The notes: generated from the sequence alone by a model not told the origin. Counted from the first letter of the stretch, positions 42,825 through 51,642 are shown. The stretch: 64,000 nucleotides of DNA from Croceitalea sp947503285 (GCF_036985505.1 NZ_BTGQ01000002.1:186001-250000), one strand, 5' to 3'. Numbers and translations: made by a program.

Positions 42825-43802
42825 TCATTTTTTGCGGTCTACAACGTAGTTGACCATAAGGGAAAGCGAAGCTTTATAAGGGGAATCAGGGTAAGTATTT
42901 AGCAACCCAAGGGCCTCGTCTTTAAACGCTAACATTTTATCTACTGCATATGTCAATCCGCCTTGTGACTTCACATAGGCTATGACCTCTTTGACCCGCT
43001 TTTTATCTTTGTTATGGTTTTTAATGGAATTGATCAACCAACGTTTTTTATCTTTTGAACTGGTATTCAGGGCGTATATCAAAGGTAGGGTCATTTTTTG
43101 CTCTTTAATATCGATACCTGTTGGTTTGCCGATACGTTCGCTACCATAGTCAAAAAGGTCATCCTTAATTTGAAAGGCCATTCCGCAAAGCTCCCCAAAT
43201 CTTTTGAAAATACGTACTTCCTCAGAATCGGGTTTTACCGATGCCGCACCCATGCCACAACAAGCAGCAATCAGCGTAGCCGTTTTTTGTCTAATGATAT
43301 CGTAATAGACTTCTTCGGTAATATCAAGCTTTCTGGCCTTTTCTATCTGAAGTAACTCCCCTTCACTCATTGATTTAACGGAATCGGATATGATTTGAAG
43401 CAAATCATGATCACCACGTTCCAAGGCAACCAGAAGTCCTTTTGAAAAAAGGTAATCGCCAACCAAGACCGCAATCTTATTCTTCCAAAGGGCATTTACC
43501 GAAAAAAAGCCGCGACGTTTATGACTATCATCCACGACATCATCGTGTACCAAACTCGCGGTATGGATGAGCTCAATTATCGAGGCACCAGTGTAGGTGC
43601 GCTCATTGATCTCACCGCCATTCAACAGCTTGGCCGTTAAAAAAACGAACATCGGGCGCATTTGTTTGCCCTTTCTATTTACAATGTAATAGGTAATACG
43701 ATTGAAAAGTGCCACTTTTGAGGACATCGATTCTCGGAACTTATTTTCAAAAAGTTCCATTTCTTTTTCAATAGGCTCGCGTATTTGTGCAGCAACTTTC
43801 AA
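42825..43802 (-). CDS. Polyprenyl diphosphate synthase (trans-isoprenyl type)
   Basis: Builds a long-chain isoprenyl diphosphate, probably the side chain of menaquinone. The 325-residue protein has the first Asp-rich motif LVHDDVVDDSHKRRG (about 86-100), GKQMRPMFVFL with the substrate Arg, and the second Asp-rich motif FQIKDDLFDYG (about 209-219). The start is TTG at 43802 (KVAAQIREPIEKEME follows, as in homologues); the first ATG is 14 codons later. Chain length cannot be read from sequence. Confidence 0.92.
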   Translation of the reverse strand: MKVAAQIREPIEKEMELFENKFRESMSSKVALFNRITYYIVNRKGKQMRPMFVFLTAKLLNGGEINERTYTGASIIELIHTASLVHDDVVDDSHKRRGFFSVNALWKNKIAVLVGDYLFSKGLLVALERGDHDLLQIISDSVKSMSEGELLQIEKARKLDITEEVYYDIIRQKTATLIAACCGMGAASVKPDSEEVRIFKRFGELCGMAFQIKDDLFDYGSERIGKPTGIDIKEQKMTLPLIYALNTSSKDKKRWLINSIKNHNKDKKRVKEVIAYVKSQGGLTYAVDKMLAFKDEALGLLNTYPDSPYKASLSLMVNYVVDRKK

Positions 43803-43835
43803 CTAAGAGTACCCTTCTTTTTTAAGTTTGGATAT

Positions 43836-43843
43836 CAAAAGTA
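43836..43843 (-). promoter_or_regulatory. Putative -7 promoter element of the polyprenyl synthase gene
   Basis: TACTTTTG on the minus strand matches TAnnTTTG and lies 33 bases before the TTG start at 43802, which supports that start over the downstream ATG. Confidence 0.4.
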
Positions 43844-43932
43844 GGTAAAAAGGTGTTCTTAATTATAGTGGTACAAAAGTTTTCGGTAGAAGTTATAAAA
43901 CCACGGATTTAAAGTAATAGTAATACTTTTTG

Positions 43933-44973
43933 TTACGATTTATTGGCCAATTGACCACAGGCCGCATCAATATCCTTCCCCCTGGATCTACGAACCGTAA
44001 CCGTTATTCCATTTGCCTCTAAAACTTGTTGATACATGGCAATGGCCTTACTAGTGGCTTGCTGAAATTCACCGTCATCGATAGGGTTGTATTCGATGAT
44101 GTTAACCTTTGATGGTGCAAATCGGCAAAACCTTACCAAAGCATCAACGTCTTGTTGTGTATCGTTAATACCATTCCAGACTACATATTCATAGGTAATC
44201 CTATTTTTTGTTTTCGCGTACCAATATTGCAAGGCATCCCTCAGATCCTTCAATGGAAAATGTTCGTTAAAGGGCATAATACTGGTTCGAACCTCATCTA
44301 TGGCGGAATGTAATGAAACCGCAAGATTGAATTTGACCTGTTCATCGGCCATCTTCTTTATCATCTTCGGGACCCCTGAGGTAGAAACGGTAATTCTTTT
44401 GGGGGACATACCCAATCCTTCTTTTGAAGTAATCTTTTCTATGGATTTCAGAACATTATTATAATTCATCAAAGGTTCCCCCATACCCATAAAAACGATA
44501 TTGCTCAATGGCCTTTCAAAATACAGACGACTTTCATTATCGATTGCGACAACTTGATCATAAATCTCATCGGGATTTAGGTTTCGCATTCGCTTAAGTC
44601 TGGACGTAGCGCAGAACTTACAATCTAAACTACAACCTACTTGACTTGAAACACAGGCTGTTGTTCTAGTTTCAGTTGGTATCAAAACAGATTCAACAAT
44701 AAGACCGTCATGCAACCGAACTGCATTTTTTATGGTACCATCATTGCTGCGCTGCATTTGGTCCACTTTGATATGGTTGATGACAAAATGCCCTTCAAGC
44801 ATCTCACGGGTTTTTTTCGACAAGTTGGTCATCCCCTCAAAAGAATGGGCTGATTTTTGCCATAACCACTCATAGACCTGGTTACCACGAAAAGCTTTAT
44901 CGCCCATAGAAACAAAGAAATCCCTAAGCTGTTCTTTAGTGAGTGCCCGAATATCTTTTTTCGTCTTTTCCAT
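43933..44973 (-). CDS. rlmN: 23S rRNA (adenine(2503)-C(2))-methyltransferase RlmN
   Basis: Radical SAM enzyme that methylates A2503 of 23S rRNA and A37 of some tRNAs. The 346-residue protein has the radical SAM cluster motif CSLDCKFCATS (about 112-122), the motif FMGMGEPLMNYNNVL (about 158-172), SLHSAIDEVR and the C-terminal catalytic Cys in DIDAACGQL. Start ATG 44973 fits the family; the frame is open upstream to 45045 without conserved sequence. Confidence 0.96.
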   Translation of the reverse strand: MEKTKKDIRALTKEQLRDFFVSMGDKAFRGNQVYEWLWQKSAHSFEGMTNLSKKTREMLEGHFVINHIKVDQMQRSNDGTIKNAVRLHDGLIVESVLIPTETRTTACVSSQVGCSLDCKFCATSRLKRMRNLNPDEIYDQVVAIDNESRLYFERPLSNIVFMGMGEPLMNYNNVLKSIEKITSKEGLGMSPKRITVSTSGVPKMIKKMADEQVKFNLAVSLHSAIDEVRTSIMPFNEHFPLKDLRDALQYWYAKTKNRITYEYVVWNGINDTQQDVDALVRFCRFAPSKVNIIEYNPIDDGEFQQATSKAIAMYQQVLEANGITVTVRRSRGKDIDAACGQLANKS

Positions 44974-44978
44974 TAACG

Positions 44979-44986
44979 CAAAGGTA
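44979..44986 (-). promoter_or_regulatory. Putative -7 element immediately before rlmN
   Basis: TACCTTTG on the minus strand matches TAnnTTTG and ends only five bases before the ATG. If used, the transcript would begin at or near the start codon and be leaderless. Confidence 0.35.
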
Positions 44987-44992
44987 AGGCAA

Positions 44993-45024
44993 TAAAAAAC
45001 CCCGACTAAAGTCAGGATTTTTTT
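44993..45024 (-). terminator. Terminator after queA
   Basis: On the minus strand CCTGAC and GTCGGG pair around a TTTA loop, flanked by A and T runs (GGGGTTTTTTATT). It separates queA from rlmN and partly faces the rlmN promoter candidate. Confidence 0.7.
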
Positions 45025-45089
45025 AGGGCTATTTTTTCTGTACACATTGAAGAACGGTTTACACCACCCCGCTCCAAACTATTGGAAAA

Positions 45090-46139
45090 CTAAAGTATCA
45101 ACATAGCATCACCGTACGAGTAGAAACGGTACTGCTCTAAAATCGCTTGCTTGTACGCCTTTTTCATCAAATCGTGACCTACAAACGCAGAAATCATCAT
45201 CAACAAGGTCGATTTCGGCAGATGGAAGTTCGTCACCATACAATTGGCAATACTAAAATCATATGGAGGGAAAATAAATTTATTGGTCCATCCTTCAAAA
45301 GTATTTAGTTGGTGATCGGATGAAACAGCGCTTTCCAAACCTCGCATTACCGTCGTTCCAACGGCGCAGACCTTTCTTTTATTGGCTTTGGCCCCATTAA
45401 CGATTTCCGTTGCTTTTTCGTCAATCACCAATTCTTCGCTATCCATTTTATGCTTTGATAAATCTTCTACCTCAACCGGATTAAAAGTACCCAAGCCGAC
45501 GTGAAGTGTTACCTCTGCAAAATCAACACCTTTGATCTCTAACCTTTTCAAGAGATGTTTTGAAAAGTGAAGACCAGCCGTAGGTGCAGCAACCGCTCCT
45601 TCATGCTTGGCGTAAATGGTCTGATATCGTTCTTCATCTTCTGGGGTCACATCCCTTTTGATATATTTCGGTAATGGGGTCTCACCAAGCTCCCTTAGTT
45701 TTCTTCTGAAATCAGTATACGAACCGTCATATAGAAAGCGGAGGGTTCTACCTCTGGAAGTCGTGTTGTCAATAACCTCAGCAACCAAACTCTCATCTTC
45801 GCCGAAATACAGTTTATTTCCAATCCTTATTTTTCGTGCCGGATCTACTAGAACATCCCAAAGACGTTGCTCTTCATTTAGCTCCCGTAACAAGAAAACC
45901 TCGATTCTAGCCCCTGTTTTTTCTTTATTGCCATATAATCTAGCGGGAAAAACCTTGGTGTTATTCAATACCATGACATCGCCTTCATCAAAATACTCAA
46001 TCAAATCTTTGAACATGCGATGCTCAATTTTTCCAGTTTCACGGTGGATAACCATTAGTTTGGACTCATCGCGGTTTTCTGCTGGATATTCAGCCAATAA
46101 TTCTTTAGGAAGTTCAAAATTGAAGTTGGATAATTTCAT
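45090..46139 (-). CDS. queA: S-adenosylmethionine:tRNA ribosyltransferase-isomerase QueA
   Basis: Transfers and isomerises the ribosyl part of SAM to make epoxyqueuosine in tRNA. The 349-residue protein starts MKLSNFNFELPKELLAEYPA and has ESKLMVIHRETGKIEHRMF, VLNNTKVFPARLYG, AAPTAGLHFS (about 182-191) and FHLPKSTLLMMISAFVG, all typical of QueA. It has its own promoter between it and aroA. Confidence 0.97.
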   Translation of the reverse strand: MKLSNFNFELPKELLAEYPAENRDESKLMVIHRETGKIEHRMFKDLIEYFDEGDVMVLNNTKVFPARLYGNKEKTGARIEVFLLRELNEEQRLWDVLVDPARKIRIGNKLYFGEDESLVAEVIDNTTSRGRTLRFLYDGSYTDFRRKLRELGETPLPKYIKRDVTPEDEERYQTIYAKHEGAVAAPTAGLHFSKHLLKRLEIKGVDFAEVTLHVGLGTFNPVEVEDLSKHKMDSEELVIDEKATEIVNGAKANKRKVCAVGTTVMRGLESAVSSDHQLNTFEGWTNKFIFPPYDFSIANCMVTNFHLPKSTLLMMISAFVGHDLMKKAYKQAILEQYRFYSYGDAMLIL

Positions 46140-46164
46140 GAAAGCAGTTTTGTTTTAAAGGTGG

Positions 46165-46196
46165 CAAATATACAATCTGCGAATAGGGGTTGTCAA
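46165..46196 (-). promoter_or_regulatory. Promoter of queA
   Basis: On the minus strand TTGACA begins at 46196 and TATATTTG occupies 46172-46165, 21 bases after the TTG. The predicted transcript starts about 20 bases before the queA ATG. It is one of the best promoter matches in the window. Confidence 0.65.
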
Positions 46197-46219
46197 GTAA
46201 ATACACATTTAATTCAACC

Positions 46220-47449
46220 CTAAACCCCTTTCACTATCATGCCTAGGGTTTTCATGTCTTTCCAAAAGTCAGGATAGGATTTTGAAACGACCCCGGCATC
46301 GTTGATATATACGTCGGTTTTTAGTGCAATTGGAGCAAAAGCCATTGCCATTCTATGGTCATTATAGGTATCGATGGACACGTTAGACGTAATAGTATCG
46401 CTTGATTCAAGGCTAAGACTATCGGCTGATATACTCACTTCGGCACCCATTTTCTTCAGTTCTGTCTTCATTGCCGCCAAGCGATCTGTTTCTTTGATAG
46501 GCAAGGTGTGAAGTCCGCCCAAACGACACGCAATACCTAGGCCAAAACATGTTACCGCAATAGTTTGCGCAATATCGGGTGCATTGCTAAGATCTAAGAT
46601 AATCGTTGATTTTTTGAAATCCGTTTCCTTTTTGAGGATGACACCGTGATTTGAAAATGTGGTTTTTACTCCAAAATCCTCATAAATGTCGGCGAGCACA
46701 CTATCACCTTGCAAGGAGTTCTGTTTGTAGGCCGTTAACTTGATTTCACTACCTACCTCGGCCATTGCCACAATACTATAAAAATAACTTGCCGCGCTCC
46801 AATCAGATTCCACAACCAAGGCCTTATCCGCTATTTTCGCCATAGGATGTACCTTGATATGGTTACCCTCGAATTCAGTATTAACACCGATCTCATCTAA
46901 AAGTGCCAAGGTCATTTTTATATAGGGAACCGAAGTGATTTTACCCACGAGATCCAGTTCTAGGCCATTTTCTAAACTGGGGGCGACCAAAAGCAGCGAA
47001 GAGATGTATTGACTGCTTATGTTAGCGGGCAAGGAAACCTTTTGTTTTTTCAGTGTCTTTCCCTTTATTCTTAAGGGTGGATACCCTTCAGTTCCCGCAT
47101 AGGAAATATCAGCACCTAATTCACGTAATGCCTCGACCAGCACCTTTATTGGCCGCTCTTTCATACGAGGTGAACCCGTCAGCAATACATTCTTATTTTC
47201 GCAGCTCGCAAAGTAAGACGTCAAAAAGCGCATGGCCGTACCCGCGTGATGAATATCAACATCACCATCAGAAATGGCCAACCCCTTTTGCATGACCTTT
47301 GCATCATCGGAATTGGAAAGGTTCTTTAGTTTTAAATTCGGAAAAAGCGCCTGCAGCAATAAGAGTCTATTGGTCTCGCTCTTCGATCCCGTAATCTGTA
47401 CCGAGGCATTTATGTAACCCTTTTCAAGTTTAGAAAGATGGAGTTTCAA
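46220..47449 (-). CDS. aroA: 3-phosphoshikimate 1-carboxyvinyltransferase (EPSP synthase) AroA
   Basis: Sixth step of the shikimate pathway. The protein (409 residues from the TTG at 47449) has the phosphoshikimate-binding QITGSKSETNRLLLLQAL, HAGTAMRFLTSYFA, SGSPRMKERP-like TGSPRMKERPIKVL, and the C-terminal LPIKETDRLAAMKTEL with DTYNDHRMAMAFA. No ATG is available; TTG at 47449 or 47473 is the start. A -7 element at 47471-47478 would overlap the upstream choice, so I prefer the downstream one. Its product feeds the aromatic operon at 51643-55652. Confidence 0.93.
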   Translation of the reverse strand: MKLHLSKLEKGYINASVQITGSKSETNRLLLLQALFPNLKLKNLSNSDDAKVMQKGLAISDGDVDIHHAGTAMRFLTSYFASCENKNVLLTGSPRMKERPIKVLVEALRELGADISYAGTEGYPPLRIKGKTLKKQKVSLPANISSQYISSLLLVAPSLENGLELDLVGKITSVPYIKMTLALLDEIGVNTEFEGNHIKVHPMAKIADKALVVESDWSAASYFYSIVAMAEVGSEIKLTAYKQNSLQGDSVLADIYEDFGVKTTFSNHGVILKKETDFKKSTIILDLSNAPDIAQTIAVTCFGLGIACRLGGLHTLPIKETDRLAAMKTELKKMGAEVSISADSLSLESSDTITSNVSIDTYNDHRMAMAFAPIALKTDVYINDAGVVSKSYPDFWKDMKTLGMIVKGV

Positions 47450-47470
47450 TTCGTTGGTTTTAGCAAACTT

Positions 47471-47478
47471 CAAAGCTA
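47471..47478 (-). promoter_or_regulatory. Putative -7 promoter element of aroA
   Basis: TAGCTTTG on the minus strand matches TAnnTTTG. It lies between mazG and aroA and would start transcription near 47464, 15 bases before the TTG chosen as start. Confidence 0.35.
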
Positions 47479-47524
47479 AAGAAAACCCTCATAAACTTCG
47501 ATTAGAGAAACGTTTAAATTACAA

Positions 47525-47851
47525 CTATTTGAGTTTTTTATTGTTGTGGTGGCGATCGTGGTCACGTTTGGCCTTTAAATCCAACTTTTTTTCAAAAGCC
47601 TGTTGTAAATCCACATCGGTTTGGTTCGCCAGACAGAGTACCACAAAGAGAACGTCAGCAAGCTCTTCCCCTAAATCTTTGTCCTTATCAGATTCTTTCT
47701 CACTTTGTTCGCCATAACGTCGCGCAATAATTCGGGCTACCTCACCAACCTCTTCGGTAAGTTGCGCCATATTGGTGAGCTCATTAAAATAGCGTACCCC
47801 GTGATTTTTGATCCACTCATCAACTGCTTTTTGGGCGTTCTCTATGTTCAT
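47525..47851 (-). CDS. MazG-type nucleotide pyrophosphohydrolase
   Basis: A 108-residue all-alpha NTP pyrophosphohydrolase. The metal-binding EExxE motif appears as TEEVGEVARI (about 30-39) with the partner DLGEELADVLFVVLCLA (about 61-77). It is a single-domain short form, unlike the long double-domain MazG. House-cleaning of non-standard nucleotides is the likely role. The start overlaps the dtd stop by one base. Confidence 0.88.
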   Translation of the reverse strand: MNIENAQKAVDEWIKNHGVRYFNELTNMAQLTEEVGEVARIIARRYGEQSEKESDKDKDLGEELADVLFVVLCLANQTDVDLQQAFEKKLDLKAKRDHDRHHNNKKLK

Positions 47852-48303
47852 TATTCCCTATTTTTAGTATCAATGATGATGGTAACCGGACCATCATTCA
47901 ATAATTCCACTTTCATATCGGCACCGAATACCCCGGTCCCTACCTTCTTACCCAAATCTGTCTCAATTTGAGCAATAAACTTTTCATACATCGGTATGGC
48001 AAATATTGGTTTGGCAGCTTTAAGATATGAGGGGCGATTGCCTTTTTTTGTGCTTGCATGCAACGTAAACTGACTCACGATAATAGCCTGACCCTCAACC
48101 TGAATCAATGATTGGTTCATAATACCTTCATCGTCATTGAATATTCTGAGATTGGTGATTTTCTTTGACAACCATGTAATATCTTCGTCGGTATCAGCAT
48201 CTTCAATCCCCAAAAGAATCAAAAGACCATAACTTATTTTAGAAACTATCGCACCTTCAACCGCAACCTCAGCTTGTGATACCCTTTGAATAACTGCCCG
48301 CAT
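47851..48303 (-). CDS. dtd: D-aminoacyl-tRNA deacylase Dtd
   Basis: Removes D-amino acids and glycine mischarged on tRNA. The 150-residue protein begins MRAVIQRVSQAEVAVEG and has the catalytic SQFTLHASTKKGNRPS motif (about 78-93) and the Gly-cisPro-like NDGPVTIIID (about 137-146). ATG 48303 was chosen; it overlaps the rsgA stop, and a TTG one codon upstream is less likely. Part of the rsgA-dtd-mazG operon. Confidence 0.96.
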   Translation of the reverse strand: MRAVIQRVSQAEVAVEGAIVSKISYGLLILLGIEDADTDEDITWLSKKITNLRIFNDDEGIMNQSLIQVEGQAIIVSQFTLHASTKKGNRPSYLKAAKPIFAIPMYEKFIAQIETDLGKKVGTGVFGADMKVELLNDGPVTIIIDTKNRE

Positions 48304-49253
48304 CAATTGTCTTTATAAATGTCAAACCTATAATTTTCATCTTCACCCAAAACCATTTGAACATAGCTTCGATACCTACTAAATGCGACACTGTCTTCTT
48401 CTAAAGCCATTTTTACGGCGCATTTGGGTTCATCTAAATGAATACAGTTGTTAAACTTACACTGTGGTTTCAATTTAAAAAACTCTGGAAAATAATCCCC
48501 TATTTCATCTTTTTCCATGTCGACGATTCCGAAACCACGTATTCCGGGGGTGTCAATTATCCTGGCCCCAAAAGAAAGATCGTACATCTCGGCAAAGGTT
48601 GTGGTATGCTGGCCCTGTAAGTGTTGCTCAGAAATTTCGGCCGTCTTTAATTTCAAACCTTTTTCCAATGTATTGACCAAGGTAGATTTACCTACACCGG
48701 AATTGCCTGAGAACATACTCGTTTTTCCTTTCATGAGTATTTTTACCTTATCCACATTTTCGCCCGTTTTGGCGGATAACTTAATACACTGATAGCCTAT
48801 CGCAGTATACAACTTAAATAAATCGTCGATTTCGTTCTGCTCTTCGTCGGTATACACATCCAATTTATTGAACACGATGATTACCGGTATTTCATAAGCT
48901 TCTGCGGTGACTAAAAAACGATCTATAAAACTGGTATAGGTTTTAGGGTTGTTCAACGTTACCAATAAAAATACCTGATCTAAATTGACCGCTATGATAT
49001 GGGTTTGTTTTGATAGGTTGACCGATTTACGTATGATATAGTTTTTTCGGTCTTTTATCTGTGATATGACGCCTATTTCTTCGTCCCCCTTCTTCTCTAA
49101 ATCGAATATGACCCTATCACCTACTGCTATAGGATTGGTGCTTTTGATACCCTTAATACGAAACTTTCCTTTTATGCGGCATTCATAGAAATCCCCGGCA
49201 TCCGATTTGACCGTATACCAGCTTCCGGTCGATTTATACACTATTCCCTGCAT
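48303..49253 (-). CDS. rsgA: Ribosome small subunit-dependent GTPase RsgA
   Basis: Circularly permuted GTPase acting in late 30S assembly. The 316-residue protein has an N-terminal OB domain, the permuted motifs in the order G4 FNKLDVY, G1 SGNSGVGKSTLVN (about 167-179) and G3 DTPGIRGFG, and a C-terminal zinc motif (CKFNNCIHLDEPKC). Start ATG 49253 begins at MQGIVYKSTGSWY; the open frame up to 49289 lacks similarity. Confidence 0.96.
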   Translation of the reverse strand: MQGIVYKSTGSWYTVKSDAGDFYECRIKGKFRIKGIKSTNPIAVGDRVIFDLEKKGDEEIGVISQIKDRKNYIIRKSVNLSKQTHIIAVNLDQVFLLVTLNNPKTYTSFIDRFLVTAEAYEIPVIIVFNKLDVYTDEEQNEIDDLFKLYTAIGYQCIKLSAKTGENVDKVKILMKGKTSMFSGNSGVGKSTLVNTLEKGLKLKTAEISEQHLQGQHTTTFAEMYDLSFGARIIDTPGIRGFGIVDMEKDEIGDYFPEFFKLKPQCKFNNCIHLDEPKCAVKMALEEDSVAFSRYRSYVQMVLGEDENYRFDIYKDN

Positions 49254-49312
49254 TAAACAGCCTGTTGATAACATTCCATACAATAACAAAGAAACAACTT
49301 TCTTTTTTTAAC

Positions 49313-49359
49313 ATTTTATAGTATTATTGATTTGAATAATCAAAAATCAACTATAAAAT
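49313..49359. promoter_or_regulatory. Dyad symmetry overlapping the start codon of the next gene
   Basis: ATTTTATAGT (49313-49322) and ACTATAAAAT (49350-49359) are perfect inverted repeats; inside them TGATTT and AAATCA also pair. The second arm includes the first two bases of the ATG at 49358. It could be an RNA hairpin that hides the start, or a repressor site. Confidence 0.5.
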
Positions 49360-50170
49360 GAAATTCAAACACGTAATCGTAACTTTTATCTGCTGCTCTT
49401 TTTTCAGTGTCTTGACCGCACAAGAGGTCATCACCAATGAAAGTGTTATTCAAATGATGGAATTGGGTTTTGATGATGCCATGATCATTGATAAAATTTA
49501 CACCTCGGATGTAAAATTCGATGCCACTATTGCAGGACTCGGCAAATTGAAAAAAGCTGGCGCATCTTCAGAGGTACTTTCGTTAATCATGGAGAAATCA
49601 AAACAGAACACCAAATCTAAAACCGGTATCTATTTTGTTAATGAAGATGGGGAAGATGAATTGATTCAACCCGCTGTTTTTTCAGGAACCAACAACAATC
49701 AAGTAGCTCAAAAGCTTGTCTCTGGCCTTATAAATTCAAAACAGAAAGCGAGATTACCAAGAACCCAATCAAATAATGTCATTAATACTGATAGACCCGA
49801 ATTTACATTCATATTCAATCCGGCGACCACGGAAGTCGATAACTTACAAAATACACAGGGAAGCCAAGCTGGTTTGTTAAACTGGTGGTTTAGGGTCGCC
49901 AGCAACCCCAATGAGTTTGTATTGGTCAAACTTAAAGTAAAAGAGCGACAAAACCTTCGAGAGGTCATCACCGGAAAGAGCAGTTGGATTTCAAGTAGTA
50001 GTGGGGTAGACCCAAAACTTGCCATAGGTTTTGATATTGAAGAGATCGAGGGTAATAAGTTCAAAGTAACCCCTACTTCACTCGAACCAGGGGAATACGC
50101 TTTCTTATATCAAGGCCAAGTACCACAGGGCAGACAAAATCAATCCGTATTTGACTTTTCAATACAATAA
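49358..50170 (+). CDS. Secreted protein of unknown function
   Basis: A 270-residue exported protein with a signal peptide (VIVTFICCSFFSVLTAQ, cleavage after about 22). The first mature 55 residues (ESVIQMMELGFDDAMIIDKI, LGKLKKAGASSEVLSLIM) form a short helical module seen in many Bacteroidota exported proteins. The rest is beta-rich with FVLVKLKVKERQNLREV and LEPGEYAFLYQG. Function not recognised. It is monocistronic, ending in a strong terminator. Confidence 0.75.
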   Translation: MKFKHVIVTFICCSFFSVLTAQEVITNESVIQMMELGFDDAMIIDKIYTSDVKFDATIAGLGKLKKAGASSEVLSLIMEKSKQNTKSKTGIYFVNEDGEDELIQPAVFSGTNNNQVAQKLVSGLINSKQKARLPRTQSNNVINTDRPEFTFIFNPATTEVDNLQNTQGSQAGLLNWWFRVASNPNEFVLVKLKVKERQNLREVITGKSSWISSSSGVDPKLAIGFDIEEIEGNKFKVTPTSLEPGEYAFLYQGQVPQGRQNQSVFDFSIQ

Positions 50171-50196
50171 AAGATAACCAATAGTGTTCAACTCTT

Positions 50197-50227
50197 AAAA
50201 GCCTTCGAAAAAGCGAAGGCTTTTTTG
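50197..50227 (+). terminator. Rho-independent terminator
   Basis: AAAAGCCTTCG and CGAAGGCTTTT form an 11-bp stem with a six-base loop, followed by further T residues. It ends the preceding gene. Confidence 0.92.
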
Positions 50228-50228
50228 T

Positions 50229-50276
50229 TATTCAATAATCTTATAACGACTAAAGCTCTAAAACTATTCAATAATC
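50229..50276 (+). repeat. Direct repeat of TATTCAATAATC upstream of the next gene
   Basis: TATTCAATAATC occurs at 50229-50240 and 50265-50276, 36 bases apart, in the leader of the gene at 50292. A related AATAATCAAA also precedes the gene at 49358. Possibly a shared binding site. Confidence 0.45.
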
Positions 50277-50291
50277 AAATTTAATTCCGTC

Positions 50292-50732
50292 ATGAAAAAA
50301 TTAGTTCTATTTGTTTTTTTAATACTACTTGGAGCCCATGATATGTACGCCCAAGAATTCAAGGTAATCACAAGTGTCGAATCAATTGTACCCAATGGGT
50401 TGGGAAGATCCCGTATTATCAATGCACTAGAGGATAAAGATTATCAAGAATATACCAGCGTTCAAACCGATGAAGATAATACCAGGAACAAATCAAAAAG
50501 AAAGGACATTCGTGTGAAAAATTTTGAAGAGACCAAACTTTTGAATTTTTATAATTTAGGGGGAATACGCTTTCAAAATATTGCTGCCAACGATGCCCTA
50601 TTGACCTCTATGATCAATGATATGGTGGCAAATGGATGGGAGTTGGCTTTTGTAACCAGTGCAGTTGAAAGTGACGGAGGCAAACCTGATGGTAAAGGTA
50701 TTTTCATTACCCGCTATATTTTCAAGAAATAA
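50292..50732 (+). CDS. Small secreted protein of unknown function
   Basis: A 146-residue protein with a signal peptide (LVLFVFLILLGAHDMYAQ, cleavage after about residue 21). The C-terminal part (NDMVANGWELAFVTSAVESD, then GIFITRYIFKK) resembles the DUF4177 type fold, in which a long helix ends in a GWEL motif. It stands between two terminators. No function is known. Confidence 0.75.
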   Translation: MKKLVLFVFLILLGAHDMYAQEFKVITSVESIVPNGLGRSRIINALEDKDYQEYTSVQTDEDNTRNKSKRKDIRVKNFEETKLLNFYNLGGIRFQNIAANDALLTSMINDMVANGWELAFVTSAVESDGGKPDGKGIFITRYIFKK

Positions 50733-50743
50733 AAACTACATAA

Positions 50744-50778
50744 AAAAGCCTCAACCATTATAGTGGATTGAGGCTTTT
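50744..50778. terminator. Bidirectional terminator between convergent genes
   Basis: AAAAGCCTCAA pairs with TTGAGGCTTTT around a loop that contains a further CC/GG pair. A runs and T runs on both sides serve the convergent genes ending at 50732 and 50803. Confidence 0.88.
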
Positions 50779-50802
50779 ATCTATGCAGATATTTATCGAA
50801 AC

Positions 50803-51477
50803 CTACTCTACGATTTTCACCCGGCCACCTACAAAGGTTTTCTTATTGACTTCTTTAGGTTGGCCATAAACAACAACATCACCCCCGGCCTTTACGTTAA
50901 CGTCCACTTTATCAGAAGCGAATACCTCTGCTTCACCCCCTGCTGATATTTTCACATCTGAAACAATGGTTTTCAAATCACGGCCTTCAAAAATACCACC
51001 GGTATTTAGCACTACCGTTTGATTTTCGGCTAAACCGGAAGCTTCTACAATACCCCCTGTTACAGCTCGAATCTCAGCGACGGCCACATCCATTCCAATA
51101 GTAATTCGTGCCCCCTCTTGTGCCCTCAATTCTATTTTGGCCTTATTGACCATTTCATTACAGGTGATTTGCGCACCTTCATTGGCATCTATAACATCAA
51201 TATCCTTGTAATATACCTCGATAAAGGTATCTTCACCAGTGAATTTTCTATCCAGTTGCATTCGTAATTTCAAGACGCCATCTTTATTGGTCCATTTGAT
51301 GTCATCCGTATTTCTTCCTTTGACGATAATTCGGTTTTCGTCAGATTGAATCAAATTAACTTCAATCAAATCAAAAACCTTGATCTTATCAAAATCCCCG
51401 ACTTCGCGGTCAATGGTTCTTTGGCCAACCATGGCCAATGTAAATAATGCAAAACAAAAGGTAGTTATTGATTTCAT
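50803..51477 (-). CDS. Head GIN domain (DUF2807) exported protein
   Basis: A 224-residue protein with a signal peptide (SITTFCFALFTLAMVGQ) and a beta-helix-like GIN domain: GDFDKIKVFDLIEVNLIQSD, then repeated short strands (IVEASGLAENQTVVLNTGG, VKISAGGEAEVFASDKV). Family members are surface or periplasmic adhesin-like proteins of unknown function. Start ATG 51477 directly precedes the signal peptide; the frame is open to 51558 without similarity. Confidence 0.88.
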   Translation of the reverse strand: MKSITTFCFALFTLAMVGQRTIDREVGDFDKIKVFDLIEVNLIQSDENRIIVKGRNTDDIKWTNKDGVLKLRMQLDRKFTGEDTFIEVYYKDIDVIDANEGAQITCNEMVNKAKIELRAQEGARITIGMDVAVAEIRAVTGGIVEASGLAENQTVVLNTGGIFEGRDLKTIVSDVKISAGGEAEVFASDKVDVNVKAGGDVVVYGQPKEVNKKTFVGGRVKIVE

Positions 51478-51642
51478 AATAGGTGTTTTTCGTTGTACAA
51501 AAGATGAAATGAATTTCAGATTGTTACAGTACAGCATGAAAAAAGTCATTTTGAACAATGTATGTAGCCAAGAATCCTTAGAATTCCTTACTGGATGTAA
51601 CTCCTTGTTCGAAATGACTTAATTACCTATGATTTCTGAAGT

